A DNA stretch of 64,000 nucleotides, taken from NCBI RefSeq assembly GCF_003344965.1, contig NZ_CP031194.1, positions 5,084,001 through 5,148,000 on the forward strand, written 5' to 3'. How positions within the stretch are numbered: the stretch's first letter is position 1; the number at the start of each line of letters is the position of its first letter. The position numbers were made by a program, and so were the translations under genes. This document shows, piece by piece, positions 25,427 to 36,200 of this stretch. The DNA is from Streptomyces paludis (GTDB lineage: Bacteria > Actinomycetota > Actinomycetes > Streptomycetales > Streptomycetaceae). The notes under the pieces were generated by a model. The model made no database searches and was not told the DNA's origin. It was given only the letters and a program-made list of their open reading frames with translations.

Positions 25427-27930
25427 GAACACGTACCGGCGCACGGCTGCGCTCCCCCTTCCTCTCCGACCGCACTCGCCCCTCCCGCCGCACCCGTACC
25501 GCCTTCCTCGCCGTCACCGCCCTCACCGGCGGTCTGCTGCTCGGCACCCAGCACCCCGCCGTCGCCGGCCCGAACCTGATCAAGAACCCGGGCTTCGAGA
25601 CGGCGGGCACCGGCGCCGACGGGATGCCGTACTGCTGGGAGCGGTCCGGCTGGGGCGACAACGACTTCAGCTTCGATGTCGTGGCCGACGCCCATTCCGG
25701 TACGAAGGCGCTCAAGGTCGAGCTGACGCGCAGCGTCGACGGTGACCGCAAGGCGCTGATCACGGAGTCGGCGGCGTGCGCGCCGGCCGTGACGGAGGGG
25801 GCGCAGTACGACCTCTCCGTCTGGTACAAGTCGACGACTCCCGACGCGGCGATCACGGTCTTCCGCCATGACACGGTGGCGGGCTGGCAGTACTGGACGG
25901 ACCTCAAGACCCTTGATCTGAGCGCCGGTTACCAGCAGGCGTCGGTCCGTACGCCCGTCGTCCCGCCCGGCACCGACCGGATCAGCTGGGGTGTCTCCGT
26001 CTACGGCACGGGCAGTGTGACCACCGACGACTACGCGATGGAGGAGGTCGTCGCGGAGCCGCCGGACCCGGTGTGCACGGGGACGGCCGAGGAGTGTGCC
26101 GACGGGAAGTGGGAGGTCCTGCCGACGGACAACCCGGTGCGCTCGATGCACTCGGTGGTGCTGAACAACGGCAAGGTGCTGCTGATCGCGGGTTCGGGGA
26201 ACGACACCGACCTGTTCGAGGCGGGCACGTTCACCTCCGCCGTATACGACCCGGCGACCGGCTCGTACCGTACGATCCCGACGCCCGACGACATGTTCTG
26301 CTCCGGCCATGTCCAGCTCTCCGACGGCCGGGTGCTGGTGATGAGCGGCAACAAGGGCTATCCGTCGGCGGACGGCACGGTCGGCTACCAGGGCTACAAG
26401 GACTCGTACGTCTTCGACCCGGCCACCGAGACGTACACGAGGACGAACGACATGAACGACGGGCACTGGTACCCGTCGGCGACGATCATGGGCAACGGCG
26501 ATGTGATGTCCTTCGGCGGGCTGCGCGAGGACTCCAGCGGCTCGGTGACGGCGGAGCGCTGGTCGGCGGCCGAGGAGAAGTGGCTGCCGCTGTGGCAGGT
26601 CAACCAGACGTGGTCGTACTGGGGGCTGTACCCGTCGATGATCCTGATGCAGGACGGCCGGCTCTTCTACTCGGGCAGCCATGTCTTCGGCAACGGCACC
26701 CCGGGCACGGGCGCGTCGATCTACGACTACGACGCGAACACGGTGACGGATGTCGCCGGGCTCCAGAACAAGGACGAGCGCGACCAGTCGGCGAGTGTGC
26801 TGCTGCCGCCCGCGCAGGATCAGCGGGTGCTGACGATCGGCGGCGGCAACATCGACTCGAACCCGGAGGCGAACCGCCTCACGGACCTCATCGACCTCAA
26901 GCAGCCCAACCCCACCTATACGCACGGCCCGTTGCTGCCTCAGGGAACGGTGGATCTCGGCACGGGCGCGGGCCCGCAGCCGCAGACGGGCGCGCAGGGC
27001 AAGATGTACGGCTCGGCGGTGCTGCTGCCGGACGGCAAGGTGCTGGAGACGGGCGGCGCACTGCACAACCGCGCCAACCCGGTGTTCTCGTCGTCCCTCT
27101 TCGACCCGGCGACCGACACCTTCACCCCGGTGGCCCCGGACCCGGAGGCGCGCGGCTACCACTCCTCCGCGTTCCTGCTGCCGGACGGCCGGGTGATGGC
27201 GACGGGCGACAACCCGGGCAACGGCACCTGGAACCACAAGGTCTCGCTCTACACCCCGCCGTATCTGCTGAAGGGCCCGCGCCCGGAGATCACCTCGGTC
27301 GCCGGGGACCACTGGCTGTACGGCGACACCCGGCGCATCACCGTCGACCGCCCCATCGTGAAGGCCGAGCTGATCCGCCCGGCCGCCGTCACCCACTCCT
27401 CCGACCCCAACCAGCGCTTTGTGGACCTGCCGCTGACGGTCGACCCCGACGACCCCCGCACCATCGACCTCAACGTCACCAGCAACCCCAACCTGGCGCC
27501 GCCCGGCTGGTACATGCTCTTCGCGGTCGACGCGGCGGGTGTCCCGTCGGTCGCCGAATGGGTCCACCTGGGCGGCCCGGCGGCCCTGGCGGAACGTGCG
27601 CTGGAGTCGGCGCACATCCACGACTTCGCGACGGACCTGGCGAAGCCCGAGAAGAAACCGCAGAAGCGGCGCGCGTCGGCGCCCGTACCCCCTCAAGTCG
27701 CGGGCTGCGACCGCCACTACGGCCCGCCCGACGTCTGCGTCCCCGCCACCTTCCCGGACAGCCTCGCCACCCCCGCCGCCCGCTGCGACTGGCTGGCCGC
27801 GCACGCGTACGGTCGGCTGAAGCTCAACGGCAGGGAGGACCCGCTGGGGCTGGACCGGAACGGGGACGGGCTGGCGTGCGGAAAGGGCGATGTGACGGGA
27901 GGCGGTGTGACGGGAGCACACCACCACTGA
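25423..27930 (+). CDS. Secreted galactose-oxidase-like radical copper oxidase (GlxA-type)
   Basis: 835 residues, ATG overlapping the previous stop. Signal peptide (Arg-rich start, TAFLAVTALTGGLLLG, cut near AVAG), a carbohydrate-binding-like domain (LIKNPGFETAG...), then a kelch propeller with the copper-radical motifs: MFCSGHVQLSDGRVLVMSG (Cys of the Tyr-Cys cofactor), DGHWYPSATIM (Tyr), and RGYHSSAFLLPDGRVMATGDNPG (axial Tyr and His ligand). A DUF1929 immunoglobulin-like domain ends near 605. The last 60 residues resemble an excalibur calcium motif (GLDRNGDGLACG). In S. coelicolor a GlxA oxidase works with the CslA glucan synthase; the gene order here suggests a parallel pair. Confidence 0.88.
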   Translation: MRTRTGARLRSPFLSDRTRPSRRTRTAFLAVTALTGGLLLGTQHPAVAGPNLIKNPGFETAGTGADGMPYCWERSGWGDNDFSFDVVADAHSGTKALKVELTRSVDGDRKALITESAACAPAVTEGAQYDLSVWYKSTTPDAAITVFRHDTVAGWQYWTDLKTLDLSAGYQQASVRTPVVPPGTDRISWGVSVYGTGSVTTDDYAMEEVVAEPPDPVCTGTAEECADGKWEVLPTDNPVRSMHSVVLNNGKVLLIAGSGNDTDLFEAGTFTSAVYDPATGSYRTIPTPDDMFCSGHVQLSDGRVLVMSGNKGYPSADGTVGYQGYKDSYVFDPATETYTRTNDMNDGHWYPSATIMGNGDVMSFGGLREDSSGSVTAERWSAAEEKWLPLWQVNQTWSYWGLYPSMILMQDGRLFYSGSHVFGNGTPGTGASIYDYDANTVTDVAGLQNKDERDQSASVLLPPAQDQRVLTIGGGNIDSNPEANRLTDLIDLKQPNPTYTHGPLLPQGTVDLGTGAGPQPQTGAQGKMYGSAVLLPDGKVLETGGALHNRANPVFSSSLFDPATDTFTPVAPDPEARGYHSSAFLLPDGRVMATGDNPGNGTWNHKVSLYTPPYLLKGPRPEITSVAGDHWLYGDTRRITVDRPIVKAELIRPAAVTHSSDPNQRFVDLPLTVDPDDPRTIDLNVTSNPNLAPPGWYMLFAVDAAGVPSVAEWVHLGGPAALAERALESAHIHDFATDLAKPEKKPQKRRASAPVPPQVAGCDRHYGPPDVCVPATFPDSLATPAARCDWLAAHAYGRLKLNGREDPLGLDRNGDGLACGKGDVTGGGVTGAHHH

Positions 27931-28190
27931 CGCACGACTGACGGTCCGACGTCTGTACATGGGGCTGTTCCTCACCCGGACGGGGAGAGGACCAGCCCCG
28001 TCGACGCGAAAATCCGTGGACGGACCGGTGGAGGGGCACATACGGTGTGGCTCCACGCCCTGAGATGGCCGGAAGGAGGCGAGTGCCGTGCGGTTCACAC
28101 CATTCATGCGCTCCCTTTTCCGCTGTCCCGGCGTGGTTCGCGAGTTCTGACCGGGAGCGCTTCACGCAGTCCGTATCCCGGAGGAATTCC

Positions 28191-29090
28191 ATGACCGGTC
28201 CGGTCATCATCCGCGCGCTCTCCGCGAGCGACGCCCATCTCTTCGACGCACTCCCCGACCCGCTGGACGCCCGCGAAGGCCATCGGCGTACGCGCTTCCG
28301 CCCCGACTGGAAGCGCGTCGCGCTGCGTGACGGCGAGGTTGTCGCGCGTGGTGCGTGGTGGGGCGGCCCCGACGACGCGGAGCCCGTCAACATCAACTGG
28401 TTCGATGTGGCCGAGGGCGAGGAGGCGGCGGGGGCCGAACTCCTGCGCTCCGCGCCCTGGCGGGTCGAGCTGGAGATCAACCTGCCCGGCGGCCGACGGG
28501 ACGAGCCCATTCTGCGCGCCGCCGCCGAGGCGCGCTTCGCCGCCGCGCGGGCCGCCGGTTACGAACTCCTGGTGGAACGCTTCCTGTACCGCTGGACCCC
28601 GGAGCGAGGACTGCCCGAACGGCCCGGACGCCTGCGCTTCAGCCCCGAACCCGACGACGCCGTGTTCTTCGACGCGCTGCGCCGTATCCACTCCGCCACC
28701 CTGGACGCTCACGCGATCAGCGCCATCGCGGAGGGCGGCCTCGACCGGGCCGCCCAGGAGGAGCTCGACTTCTTCCACTGGTGCCCCTCCCCGCGGGAGT
28801 GGTGGCAGCTCGCACACACCCCGGACGGCGACCTGGCCGGCATCCACATCCCGGCCCACAACCCCAGCGGCCCGACCATCGGCTTCATCGGAGTCCTCCC
28901 GGAACACCGCGGCCACGGCTACGCCTACGACCTCCTCGCGGAGTGCACCCACTACCTCGCCGAACGCGGCGCACAGTACGTCAGCGGAGCGACGGACCAG
29001 GGCAACTTCCCCATGGCCGCCCACTTCACCAAGGCCGGCTTCCCCATCATCAGCGAACGCGTCAACTTCCACCCGATGGCTACTGACTAG
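28191..29090 (+). CDS. GNAT-family acetyltransferase
   Basis: 299 residues. The ATG at 28191 has a GGAGGAATTCC ribosome site, which decides it over an upstream frame extension. The C-terminal half has the acetyl-CoA binding signature IGFIGVLPEHRGHGYAYDLL (Q/R-x-x-G-x-G/A type) and ends GNFPMAAHFTKAGF, the usual GNAT finish. The N-terminal half is a diverged second GNAT-like domain. The substrate is unknown. It stands alone between the oxidase and a convergent secreted-protein gene. 27931-28190 shows no other gene. Confidence 0.8.
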   Translation: MTGPVIIRALSASDAHLFDALPDPLDAREGHRRTRFRPDWKRVALRDGEVVARGAWWGGPDDAEPVNINWFDVAEGEEAAGAELLRSAPWRVELEINLPGGRRDEPILRAAAEARFAAARAAGYELLVERFLYRWTPERGLPERPGRLRFSPEPDDAVFFDALRRIHSATLDAHAISAIAEGGLDRAAQEELDFFHWCPSPREWWQLAHTPDGDLAGIHIPAHNPSGPTIGFIGVLPEHRGHGYAYDLLAECTHYLAERGAQYVSGATDQGNFPMAAHFTKAGFPIISERVNFHPMATD

Positions 29091-29159
29091 GGTGCCGCTC
29101 ATGCTCTTAGGCTGGGACTGACCTCCCTGGGCATCGGCCACACCCCAGGGGTGCGGCCG

Positions 29160-29190
29160 CCGGAGCCGGCCGTGGCGCGACCGGCTCCGG
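29160..29190. terminator. Bidirectional terminator
   Basis: CCGGAGCCGG (29160-29169) and CCGGCTCCGG (29181-29190) form a perfect 10-bp stem with an 11-nt loop between the convergent GNAT gene and the secreted FG-GAP protein gene. Confidence 0.75.
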
Positions 29191-29199
29191 ACCGCGTGC

Positions 29200-32100
29200 T
29201 CAGCCGATGGTCTGCCGTGTCTTCCAGTAGCTCGCCGGCGCGATGATCTCGGTGCCGCTGCCGGAGAGGGCCGTCTTGCTGCCTGTGTAGAGGCGTACGG
29301 ATCCGTTGGCGAAGACCGCCCAGATGTCGGGGATGCCATCCCCGGTGACATCGGGGGTGCCCATGAGATGCGGGATGGACGAACTCAACCAGCCGGAGGC
29401 TCCGTACTGAGCATCGGTTCCGGTACCGGAATTCGCCGCGGAGGTAAGCGAGTTGAAGTCGACGCCGCCCGAGGCCGCCTTGATGCCGGTACGCAGGAGC
29501 AGCCGCCCGGTGACGTCGGACCGGTAGACGATGTCGGTGACACCGTCGCCGGTGACGTCGAGGACGGTGACGAGGTCGCGGTTGCCCCAGGCGGAGCCGG
29601 AGAGCCGCGTGGCCGTCTCGACCGTCGCGCCGTTGTAGCCGATGAGCACCCACAACGCCTCGCCGACGGTGACGAAGAAGTCGGCTTTGCCGTCACCGTT
29701 GGCGTCGCCCGCCGAGACGATCTGGCTGAAGGTGTCGGGGGCGGGCGCATTGGCCGGGAGGAGGATCTCGCGGCGCTTGCTGATGTTCACGGCGCCGTAG
29801 CCGTCGCCGGGGTAGACCCAGAGCTTTCCGTTGACGCGGACAATGAGGTCCTGGATGCCGTCGCCGCCGTACACATCCCCGTTGTGGGTGATCAGGGCAT
29901 TGTTGAAGTGGGCGCTCGGAGCCGAGACGAAGGGGGCGAGTTTGTCGCCGTTGGGGTCCTTGTTCGGGTTGTCGCGGTACGCGCCGGGCATCGAGTAGCC
30001 CAGTTTCCCGCTGACCTTGGTGAGGTCCTTGTTCATCTGTCCGGCGTACAGCCCCAGATTTCCCTTCTCCGTGACGGTCATCAGGTCGGCTATGCCGTCC
30101 CCGGTGAAGTCGCCGGGGGCATCGGCCTTCGACTTGGGCGCGACGTAGAAGAAGTACTTGGTCGGGACGGATACGTTGCCGGCGCCGTCGACAGTCCGTA
30201 CGAAGAGCACGTTGGGGCCGGCCGACGGGGGCTTCGCGTCCTTGATGGTCGCGCTGACCGTCGTCTTGGTTCCGTCCTTGCGAGCGAGGGAGAAGGGGTA
30301 ACTGGAATCGTTGAAGCCGTACTCGTAGGCCACGACGTCTTCGTTCAGCGCGCGGAAGGTGAAGCTGCCGGCGGTACCGAACTTGATCTTGCTCCAGATA
30401 GTGTCCTCTTCCTTGTTGCCGAAGCCATCGTTGTCCTCGTCGGCGTCGGGGAAGTCCTTCGACGTGACCTCGGGCGGGGTGGGCGCCTTCGTGTCGAAGA
30501 CGAAGCGGCAGGGCACCTTCTTCGGCGAGTAGCCCGAGGTGGCGCCGATATCATCAAAAGCCTGCACCCGCCACGAGTACACCGTGCCGTTGGTGAGCTT
30601 GCTGGTGGAGAAGGAGTTCGTGGTGACCCGGGCGCTTCCGGTGTTTATGCCGACGGACACCTTCCCGGTCGACTTGAGCAGGTCACCGGTGGCGGCCCAC
30701 TTGCCGGTCGGCCACAGATCGAAGTCCAGATAGTCGAGGTTCTTGTCCTTGTCGGTCGACGATGCGGTGAAGGTGATCTCCCCGGCGGCCATCCGTGCGT
30801 ACGGCTTGGTCGTGGTGCACTTGGCCTCGGGGTTGAGGTAATGGCCGGTGGGGGCGGTGGGACGGCGGTTGTACTCGATTTCGAGCCTCGGGCTGAAGTC
30901 GCTGTTGGCGGCGAACTTCTTCCAGGCGTACTGGGAGTCCTCGTTGACGGCGCGCATGCCGAAGGTGATGGTTTTCCCACCCTTGTCGGCGGCCTGCTGG
31001 GCGGCCTTCTTGACGTCGAAGTTCTCGAACGCGTCGGGGCAGCTGGATTTCCAGCCGTGCGCGAAACTCTTGGTACTGATCTTGTTGCCGTTGTGGAGTT
31101 TGGGGGCGTTCTTCCAATTGGTCTTCGAGTCGATCTCGCCGGTGAGGTGGACGCTCATGGCCCGCTCGCTGCACGACCAGGCATAGGTTTCCAGGACCGT
31201 CAGCTTGGCCGATTTGATGACCGCGCCCTTGATGGTCCCGTCCGTGTCGAAGTCGAGGTTGAAGAAGGAGCGTGAGGTGCCCCAGGTGTCGGACTCGAAG
31301 CCGACCCGCGCCTCGTGGGTACCACCCTTGTTGAAGCCCTTGCCGTTGTAGAAGGTCGCCTTCGGGTAGCGGTTGTAGACCGTGGTCCAGTTCTGTATGC
31401 CCTTCTTCACCGAGGGATCGATGAAGACAGGAAAGACGGTGGACGGGTCGGAGAGGAGGTTCTTGTCCGGGGTGATGACCCAGTTACCGCCGGAGAGATC
31501 CGTTTCGACCAGCGCGCCGTGGGAGTCGGGGGACGGACCGTCGAGCGCGGGCAGCGACAGGGTGGCGGCCGGCCCGCTCTTCGACGGTTCCGGTGTCGGC
31601 TCCGGAGGAGCGGTCGGCAGGGGTGTTTCGGAGACCGCCGGAACGGGCTCGTCGCTCGCGGTCGGCAGCTCCTCCTCGTCCTCGTCGGTCTGTTCGTCGG
31701 ACTGGGGCTCGTCGTCGGCGTCGGCCGAGGGGGTCTCCTCCGGCTCCTCGGGCTCCTCCGGCTCGGACGGCAGCACCTCGGGACCGGTGGGCTGCGCGGT
31801 CGCACCCACCTCGCTGTCGGTGACGGCCGGAGCCCCGGCGTTGTCCCACATCACCGGGGTCGGTGACATCGCGACCTCGTCTCCGTAGGCGTTCTCGGCG
31901 CTGACGATGCCGGAGGAAGGGTCGAGCCGGAAGGTGAGGGTGGGGGAGGAGAGGCCGTACGAGAGCTGGGCGACGCGCGGGTCGGCGGCGGCGGTGCGGT
32001 TCTTCACCACGAGGAGCTGGGCGAATCCCTCGTCGTCGGCGGTGAGCACCAGATCCGCGCCGGGGATGATTTCGGGATAGAGCGCTCGGTTGGTGTCGAT

Positions 32101-32715
32101 GATCGGTTCCGGTATCGGTCCCGGCCAAGTGAGCCGAATGTCATGGCCGTTGGTGTGCAGGGTGACCAGCGGACTCGCCACTCCGTCCGCCTTCGCGGTC
32201 GTACCCTTCAGCAGCGAGACCCGGTGCTCCGACGCACGAGACGTACGCGCCTCGCGGTCTCCGTCCCCCTTCCCGCCGGTGTTCTCCGAGCCGGCGGAGA
32301 ACACCATGCCGGTGTTGGTGGCCCGGGGTTCCCAGCCGCGGTCTGTGCGGTGGAGTGACCGGTCGATCGGCTTCCACTCGCCATCGACCTTGGCGCGGAT
32401 CGGAGAGGAGTGAACCTCACGGAGCATCTGCCCACCCGGGCGGGCCCAGGTGGTGGAGTTGGCGGTTCGCAGGGAGGCGACCTCCACTCGCTTGCCGGTC
32501 TTCGCCGCAGTGGTGATGGCATCGCTCTCGCTCGCCGCCGTCCCCGCCGTCCCCGTCGGCCCCGCCGACCGGGACGGCGGCGGAGCACTGCCGGACCCCG
32601 GATCGGCCCCTCGCAGACCCACGTAGGTCAGACCGGTCGCGGCGACGGCGACCGCGCAGGCCGTGGCGATGGTGCGCCGGCCCGGCAGGCGGAAACGGCG
32701 TGGCGGCGACGACAT
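29200..32715 (-). CDS. Secreted DNRLRE / FG-GAP repeat protein
   Basis: 1,171 residues from the ATG at 32715 (GGGAGGG ribosome site). A signal/anchor segment (RTIATACAVAVAATGLTYVGL) is followed by a Ser/Thr-rich part and an Asp/Glu/Pro-rich linker (PSEPEEPEEPEETPSADADDE). The centre contains a DNRLRE-like domain (KATFYNGKGFNKGGTHEARVGF... SRSFFNLDFD). The C-terminal 330 residues hold FG-GAP/VCBS-type calcium motifs such as DFTGDGIADLMTVTEKG, DANGDGKADFFVTVG, DVTGDGVTDIVYRSD and DVTGDGIPDIWAVFANG, which build a beta-propeller. Proteins of this type often sit beside RHS toxins in Streptomyces. It is divergent from the RHS gene, with 535 bp between. Confidence 0.8.
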   Translation of the reverse strand: MSSPPRRFRLPGRRTIATACAVAVAATGLTYVGLRGADPGSGSAPPPSRSAGPTGTAGTAASESDAITTAAKTGKRVEVASLRTANSTTWARPGGQMLREVHSSPIRAKVDGEWKPIDRSLHRTDRGWEPRATNTGMVFSAGSENTGGKGDGDREARTSRASEHRVSLLKGTTAKADGVASPLVTLHTNGHDIRLTWPGPIPEPIIDTNRALYPEIIPGADLVLTADDEGFAQLLVVKNRTAAADPRVAQLSYGLSSPTLTFRLDPSSGIVSAENAYGDEVAMSPTPVMWDNAGAPAVTDSEVGATAQPTGPEVLPSEPEEPEEPEETPSADADDEPQSDEQTDEDEEELPTASDEPVPAVSETPLPTAPPEPTPEPSKSGPAATLSLPALDGPSPDSHGALVETDLSGGNWVITPDKNLLSDPSTVFPVFIDPSVKKGIQNWTTVYNRYPKATFYNGKGFNKGGTHEARVGFESDTWGTSRSFFNLDFDTDGTIKGAVIKSAKLTVLETYAWSCSERAMSVHLTGEIDSKTNWKNAPKLHNGNKISTKSFAHGWKSSCPDAFENFDVKKAAQQAADKGGKTITFGMRAVNEDSQYAWKKFAANSDFSPRLEIEYNRRPTAPTGHYLNPEAKCTTTKPYARMAAGEITFTASSTDKDKNLDYLDFDLWPTGKWAATGDLLKSTGKVSVGINTGSARVTTNSFSTSKLTNGTVYSWRVQAFDDIGATSGYSPKKVPCRFVFDTKAPTPPEVTSKDFPDADEDNDGFGNKEEDTIWSKIKFGTAGSFTFRALNEDVVAYEYGFNDSSYPFSLARKDGTKTTVSATIKDAKPPSAGPNVLFVRTVDGAGNVSVPTKYFFYVAPKSKADAPGDFTGDGIADLMTVTEKGNLGLYAGQMNKDLTKVSGKLGYSMPGAYRDNPNKDPNGDKLAPFVSAPSAHFNNALITHNGDVYGGDGIQDLIVRVNGKLWVYPGDGYGAVNISKRREILLPANAPAPDTFSQIVSAGDANGDGKADFFVTVGEALWVLIGYNGATVETATRLSGSAWGNRDLVTVLDVTGDGVTDIVYRSDVTGRLLLRTGIKAASGGVDFNSLTSAANSGTGTDAQYGASGWLSSSIPHLMGTPDVTGDGIPDIWAVFANGSVRLYTGSKTALSGSGTEIIAPASYWKTRQTIG

Positions 32716-33250
32716 GAGTGAGATCCCTCCCCCTTGGCCCCGGTGGCCCGGTGGATCGCCGACCGGAGAAACGACGCTCCTCGCGCGAACCCGGGCAAAG
32801 GAGTCCGAGAGCACGGAACAAGCGAGCAGATCATGACCCATCGGTGAACATCCGTCACCCTCCGCGGAGCCGGCCGGCCTCCGGTGTGGAGCGCGGCTCG
32901 GCCGGAGCCGCCGCCTCGCTCACTCCTTTCTCGTAGCGGCACGGCCACCCGAGAAGATGTCATAAGGGTGCAAAAGGAGTGAATCTCTCGAACAATTATC
33001 CGATGGTGAGGTGTTTCTGGTGTGGTGACCGATGCGGGTCATGTCGCCGGTTGGCGGCCTTTTTGATCGGATGCCTCACGATTCCCGTTCCCTGATGGGT
33101 AATTGATCTGCTACCTACCGTGATGATGATCACGTAGTCGCTTTTTCCCTGGTTTTTCTTCACAGCGCCCCCACAGAATCAGCCCGTTCTTGCATGACGT
33201 CCTGTGCGGCCCAGCCCGGTGCCGTGCCACATGGTCCGGGGGGATCTGGC
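32716..33250. promoter_or_regulatory. Divergent control region of the FG-GAP and RHS genes
   Basis: 535 bp without a supported gene, clearly AT-richer than its surroundings from about 32950 to 33190. It must carry both promoters. An imperfect hairpin/operator (CTACCGTGAT 33115-33124 with ATCACGTAG 33129-33137, one bulged base) lies 114 bp before the RHS start. No further element could be assigned. Confidence 0.5.
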
Positions 33251-36200
33251 GTGTCTCGTCTGTCTGAAACTCGCCGTCGTCGACGCCGTGTCCGCCGCAC
33301 CGTGGTGCCCGCCGTGGGCCTTGCCCTGCTGGTGACCCTGCTGCCGGCCCAGGCGTTCGCGCTGCCACCGGATCCCGAGAGCGTCGGACTCACCGAAGTG
33401 TTCCTGGAGGAACTCGACCAGGAAAAGGAGATGCCGGGCACGATCGTCGACAAGAACCTCGAAAGCCTGAAGACCGAGACCCCCAAAGACCTGGAGCAGG
33501 CTCCCACCGGCACGACCACCGTGCCGCCCGCCGCCAGCGGTGAGGTCACCTTCGGCTCCGGAACGGCAACGGCCCCCGCCCGTACGGTCCGTACCGACGG
33601 CACGGCCTCCCCGGCAGCCACCCCCGTCGGGAACCTGCCGGTCAGCCTCGGGCAGGCAGAAGGAGAGCCGACGCCCACCGGCACGTGGAAGGTCGCGGTG
33701 GCCGGCCGCGCGGAGACCGTGGAGCGCGGTGTGGACGGCGCGGTGGTCACCGTGCAGGCACCGCCCGCCGGAGTGGTTCCGGTGTCGGTGCGGTTCGACT
33801 ACAAGAAGTTCAAGAACCTGTACGGCGCGGACTGGGCCTCACGGCTGCGCCTGGTGCAGTTCCCCGAGTGCTACCTCACCACGCCCGATGTCGAGGAGTG
33901 CCAGGAGTACGAGGAACTGGAGTCGGTCAACAACACCCTCGACGGCACCGTCACCGCCACGGTGGACCCCGCAGCCGAGGGCCTGGCCGCGCCCGTCTCC
34001 GCGCCGTTGTCGGCCAGTGACAGCCGTCCCACCGTCCAGCAGGCCGCGTACCGCGGTACGACGAACACCGTCGCGGCGGCGGCCGGTGGCTCCACGGCCG
34101 TACTCGGAGTCACCGACTCCGGCGCCGGAGACGGCGGTTCGTTCAAGGCCACCCCGCTCGCGTCCAGCGGAAACTGGGCCGCCGGCGGCTCCTCCGGCTC
34201 CTTCTCCTGGTCGTATCCGCTGACCGTGCCGCCCACCCCCGCCGGTCCCTCGCCGAACATCTCGCTGAACTACGACTCACAGCAGGTCGACGGCAAGACC
34301 GCGGTCTCCTCGCCCCAGGCGTCCTGGATCGGCGAGGGCTGGGACTACGAACCGGGCCACATCGAGCGGCGCTACCGCTCCTGCAAGGACGACACCAAGA
34401 AGCTCAAGGCCGGTACGCCCAACAACACGGCCACGAAGACCAAGACGTCCGACCTGTGCTGGCTGTCGTACAACGCGGTGATGTCGCTGGGCGGTCGCAC
34501 GGTCGAACTGGTCCGGGTGGGCACCACGAACCTCTACCGCCCGCAGAACGACGACGGCACCCGCGTCGAGCTGAAGACCGGCGGTACCAACGCCGACGAC
34601 GACGGCGAGTACTGGGTCGTCACCACCCCCGACGGCACGACGTACTACTACGGTCTGAACGCCGTTGGCGGTGGCCATGCCAACACCTCCTCGGTCTCCA
34701 CCGTTCCTGTTTTCGGCAACCACCCCGGTGAGCCCTGCTACGCCGCCACCTTCGCCGCCTCCCGCTGCGGCGCCGGCAAGCAGCAGGCATGGCGATGGGG
34801 CATGGACAAGGTCGTCGACGTCCACGGCAACGCCATGGTCGTCAACTGGAAGCAGGAGACCAACTACTACGCCGTCAACAAGAAGACCAAGACACCGGAG
34901 AAGTACGACCGCGCCGCCTACCCGCTCTCCATCGAGTACGGCATGCGCGCCTCCGACCTGACCAAGCCCTCGGCCACTGTCGAGTTCGGTGTCAAGCAGC
35001 GCTGCCTCAAGAGTGCCACCGCCTGCGACGCCGCCAACTTCGCCAAGACCGACGACCCCGGCGCGTACCGCCCCTGGTGGGACACGCCCGGCAACCTCAA
35101 CTGCAAGTCCAACTCCAAGCTGTGCCCGGCCTTCCCCTCCTTCTGGACGCAGCTGCGGCTCGACACGATCACGACGAAGGCGGCCCGCCCCGGCCAGAGC
35201 GGGCTGGGCAAGGTGGACACCTACACACTTCGCCAGTCCTTCCCCGCGGAGTGGTACGACACCTCGCCCGGCCTCTGGCTCAACTCCGTGACCCGTACGG
35301 GTTTCGCGCCCGGGGACACGACCGGCACCGTCCAGTCCGCGGACGGCGTCAGCTTCGGCCACTACACCGTCGGCTCGTCCTCCCCGTTGCGCGACCGGCT
35401 GCGGGACCGTCAGCTTCCCAACCTCGTGACCTCGGGATCGGGGACCAAGAACCCCGGATTCACCCGCCCGCGCATCGGTGTCGTCGCCACCGAGAACGGT
35501 GGGGACATCGAGGTCGAGTACACCGGCGGCTGCGCCGCCGAACCCGCCACCGACAAGGGAAAGAAGAACGACACCTGCTACCCGGTGCGGTGGTCCCCGG
35601 ACGGTGATGTGAAGAAGCCGGCCAAGGCGTGGTTCAACAAGTATGTCGTCGACTCGGTCACGGAGAGGGACCGGGTCACGTCGTTCGGCAAGAACGTCAA
35701 GACCTCCTACACGTACACCTCTCCTGCCTGGGACAAGAGCGACGACGAGTTCACGCGGCCGTCACTGCGCACCCACAGTGTGTGGCGCGGCTACGGACAG
35801 GTCGCCGTCACCCGGGGCAGCAAGTCCAGCTCGGAGCAGGGCGACCCGAACTCGCAGTCGTACACCGTGACCCGCTTCTTCCAGGGCACGGGCGGCGCGG
35901 TCAAGGACTCCAAGGGCGCGGTGGAACTGCTCGCCGACGACGCGGTGCAGTTCGCCGGAATGACCGCGGAGACGCTCACCTACGAGCATTCCGAGGGCCG
36001 GCTGCTGAAGCGCGCCCTGACCTTCCCCCGGTCGAAGCAGACCGCGTCCCGCGCACGCGAGGCCGAGGACGGCACGGAGATGGATCCGCTGCTCGCCCAG
36101 CGTGTGTGGGTGGCGCGCACCGACGCCATTCAGAGCGTCGAGAGCAGCTGGCAGGCGGTCCGGACCGAGACCACCGTGGACGACACGTACGGGCTGCCCA

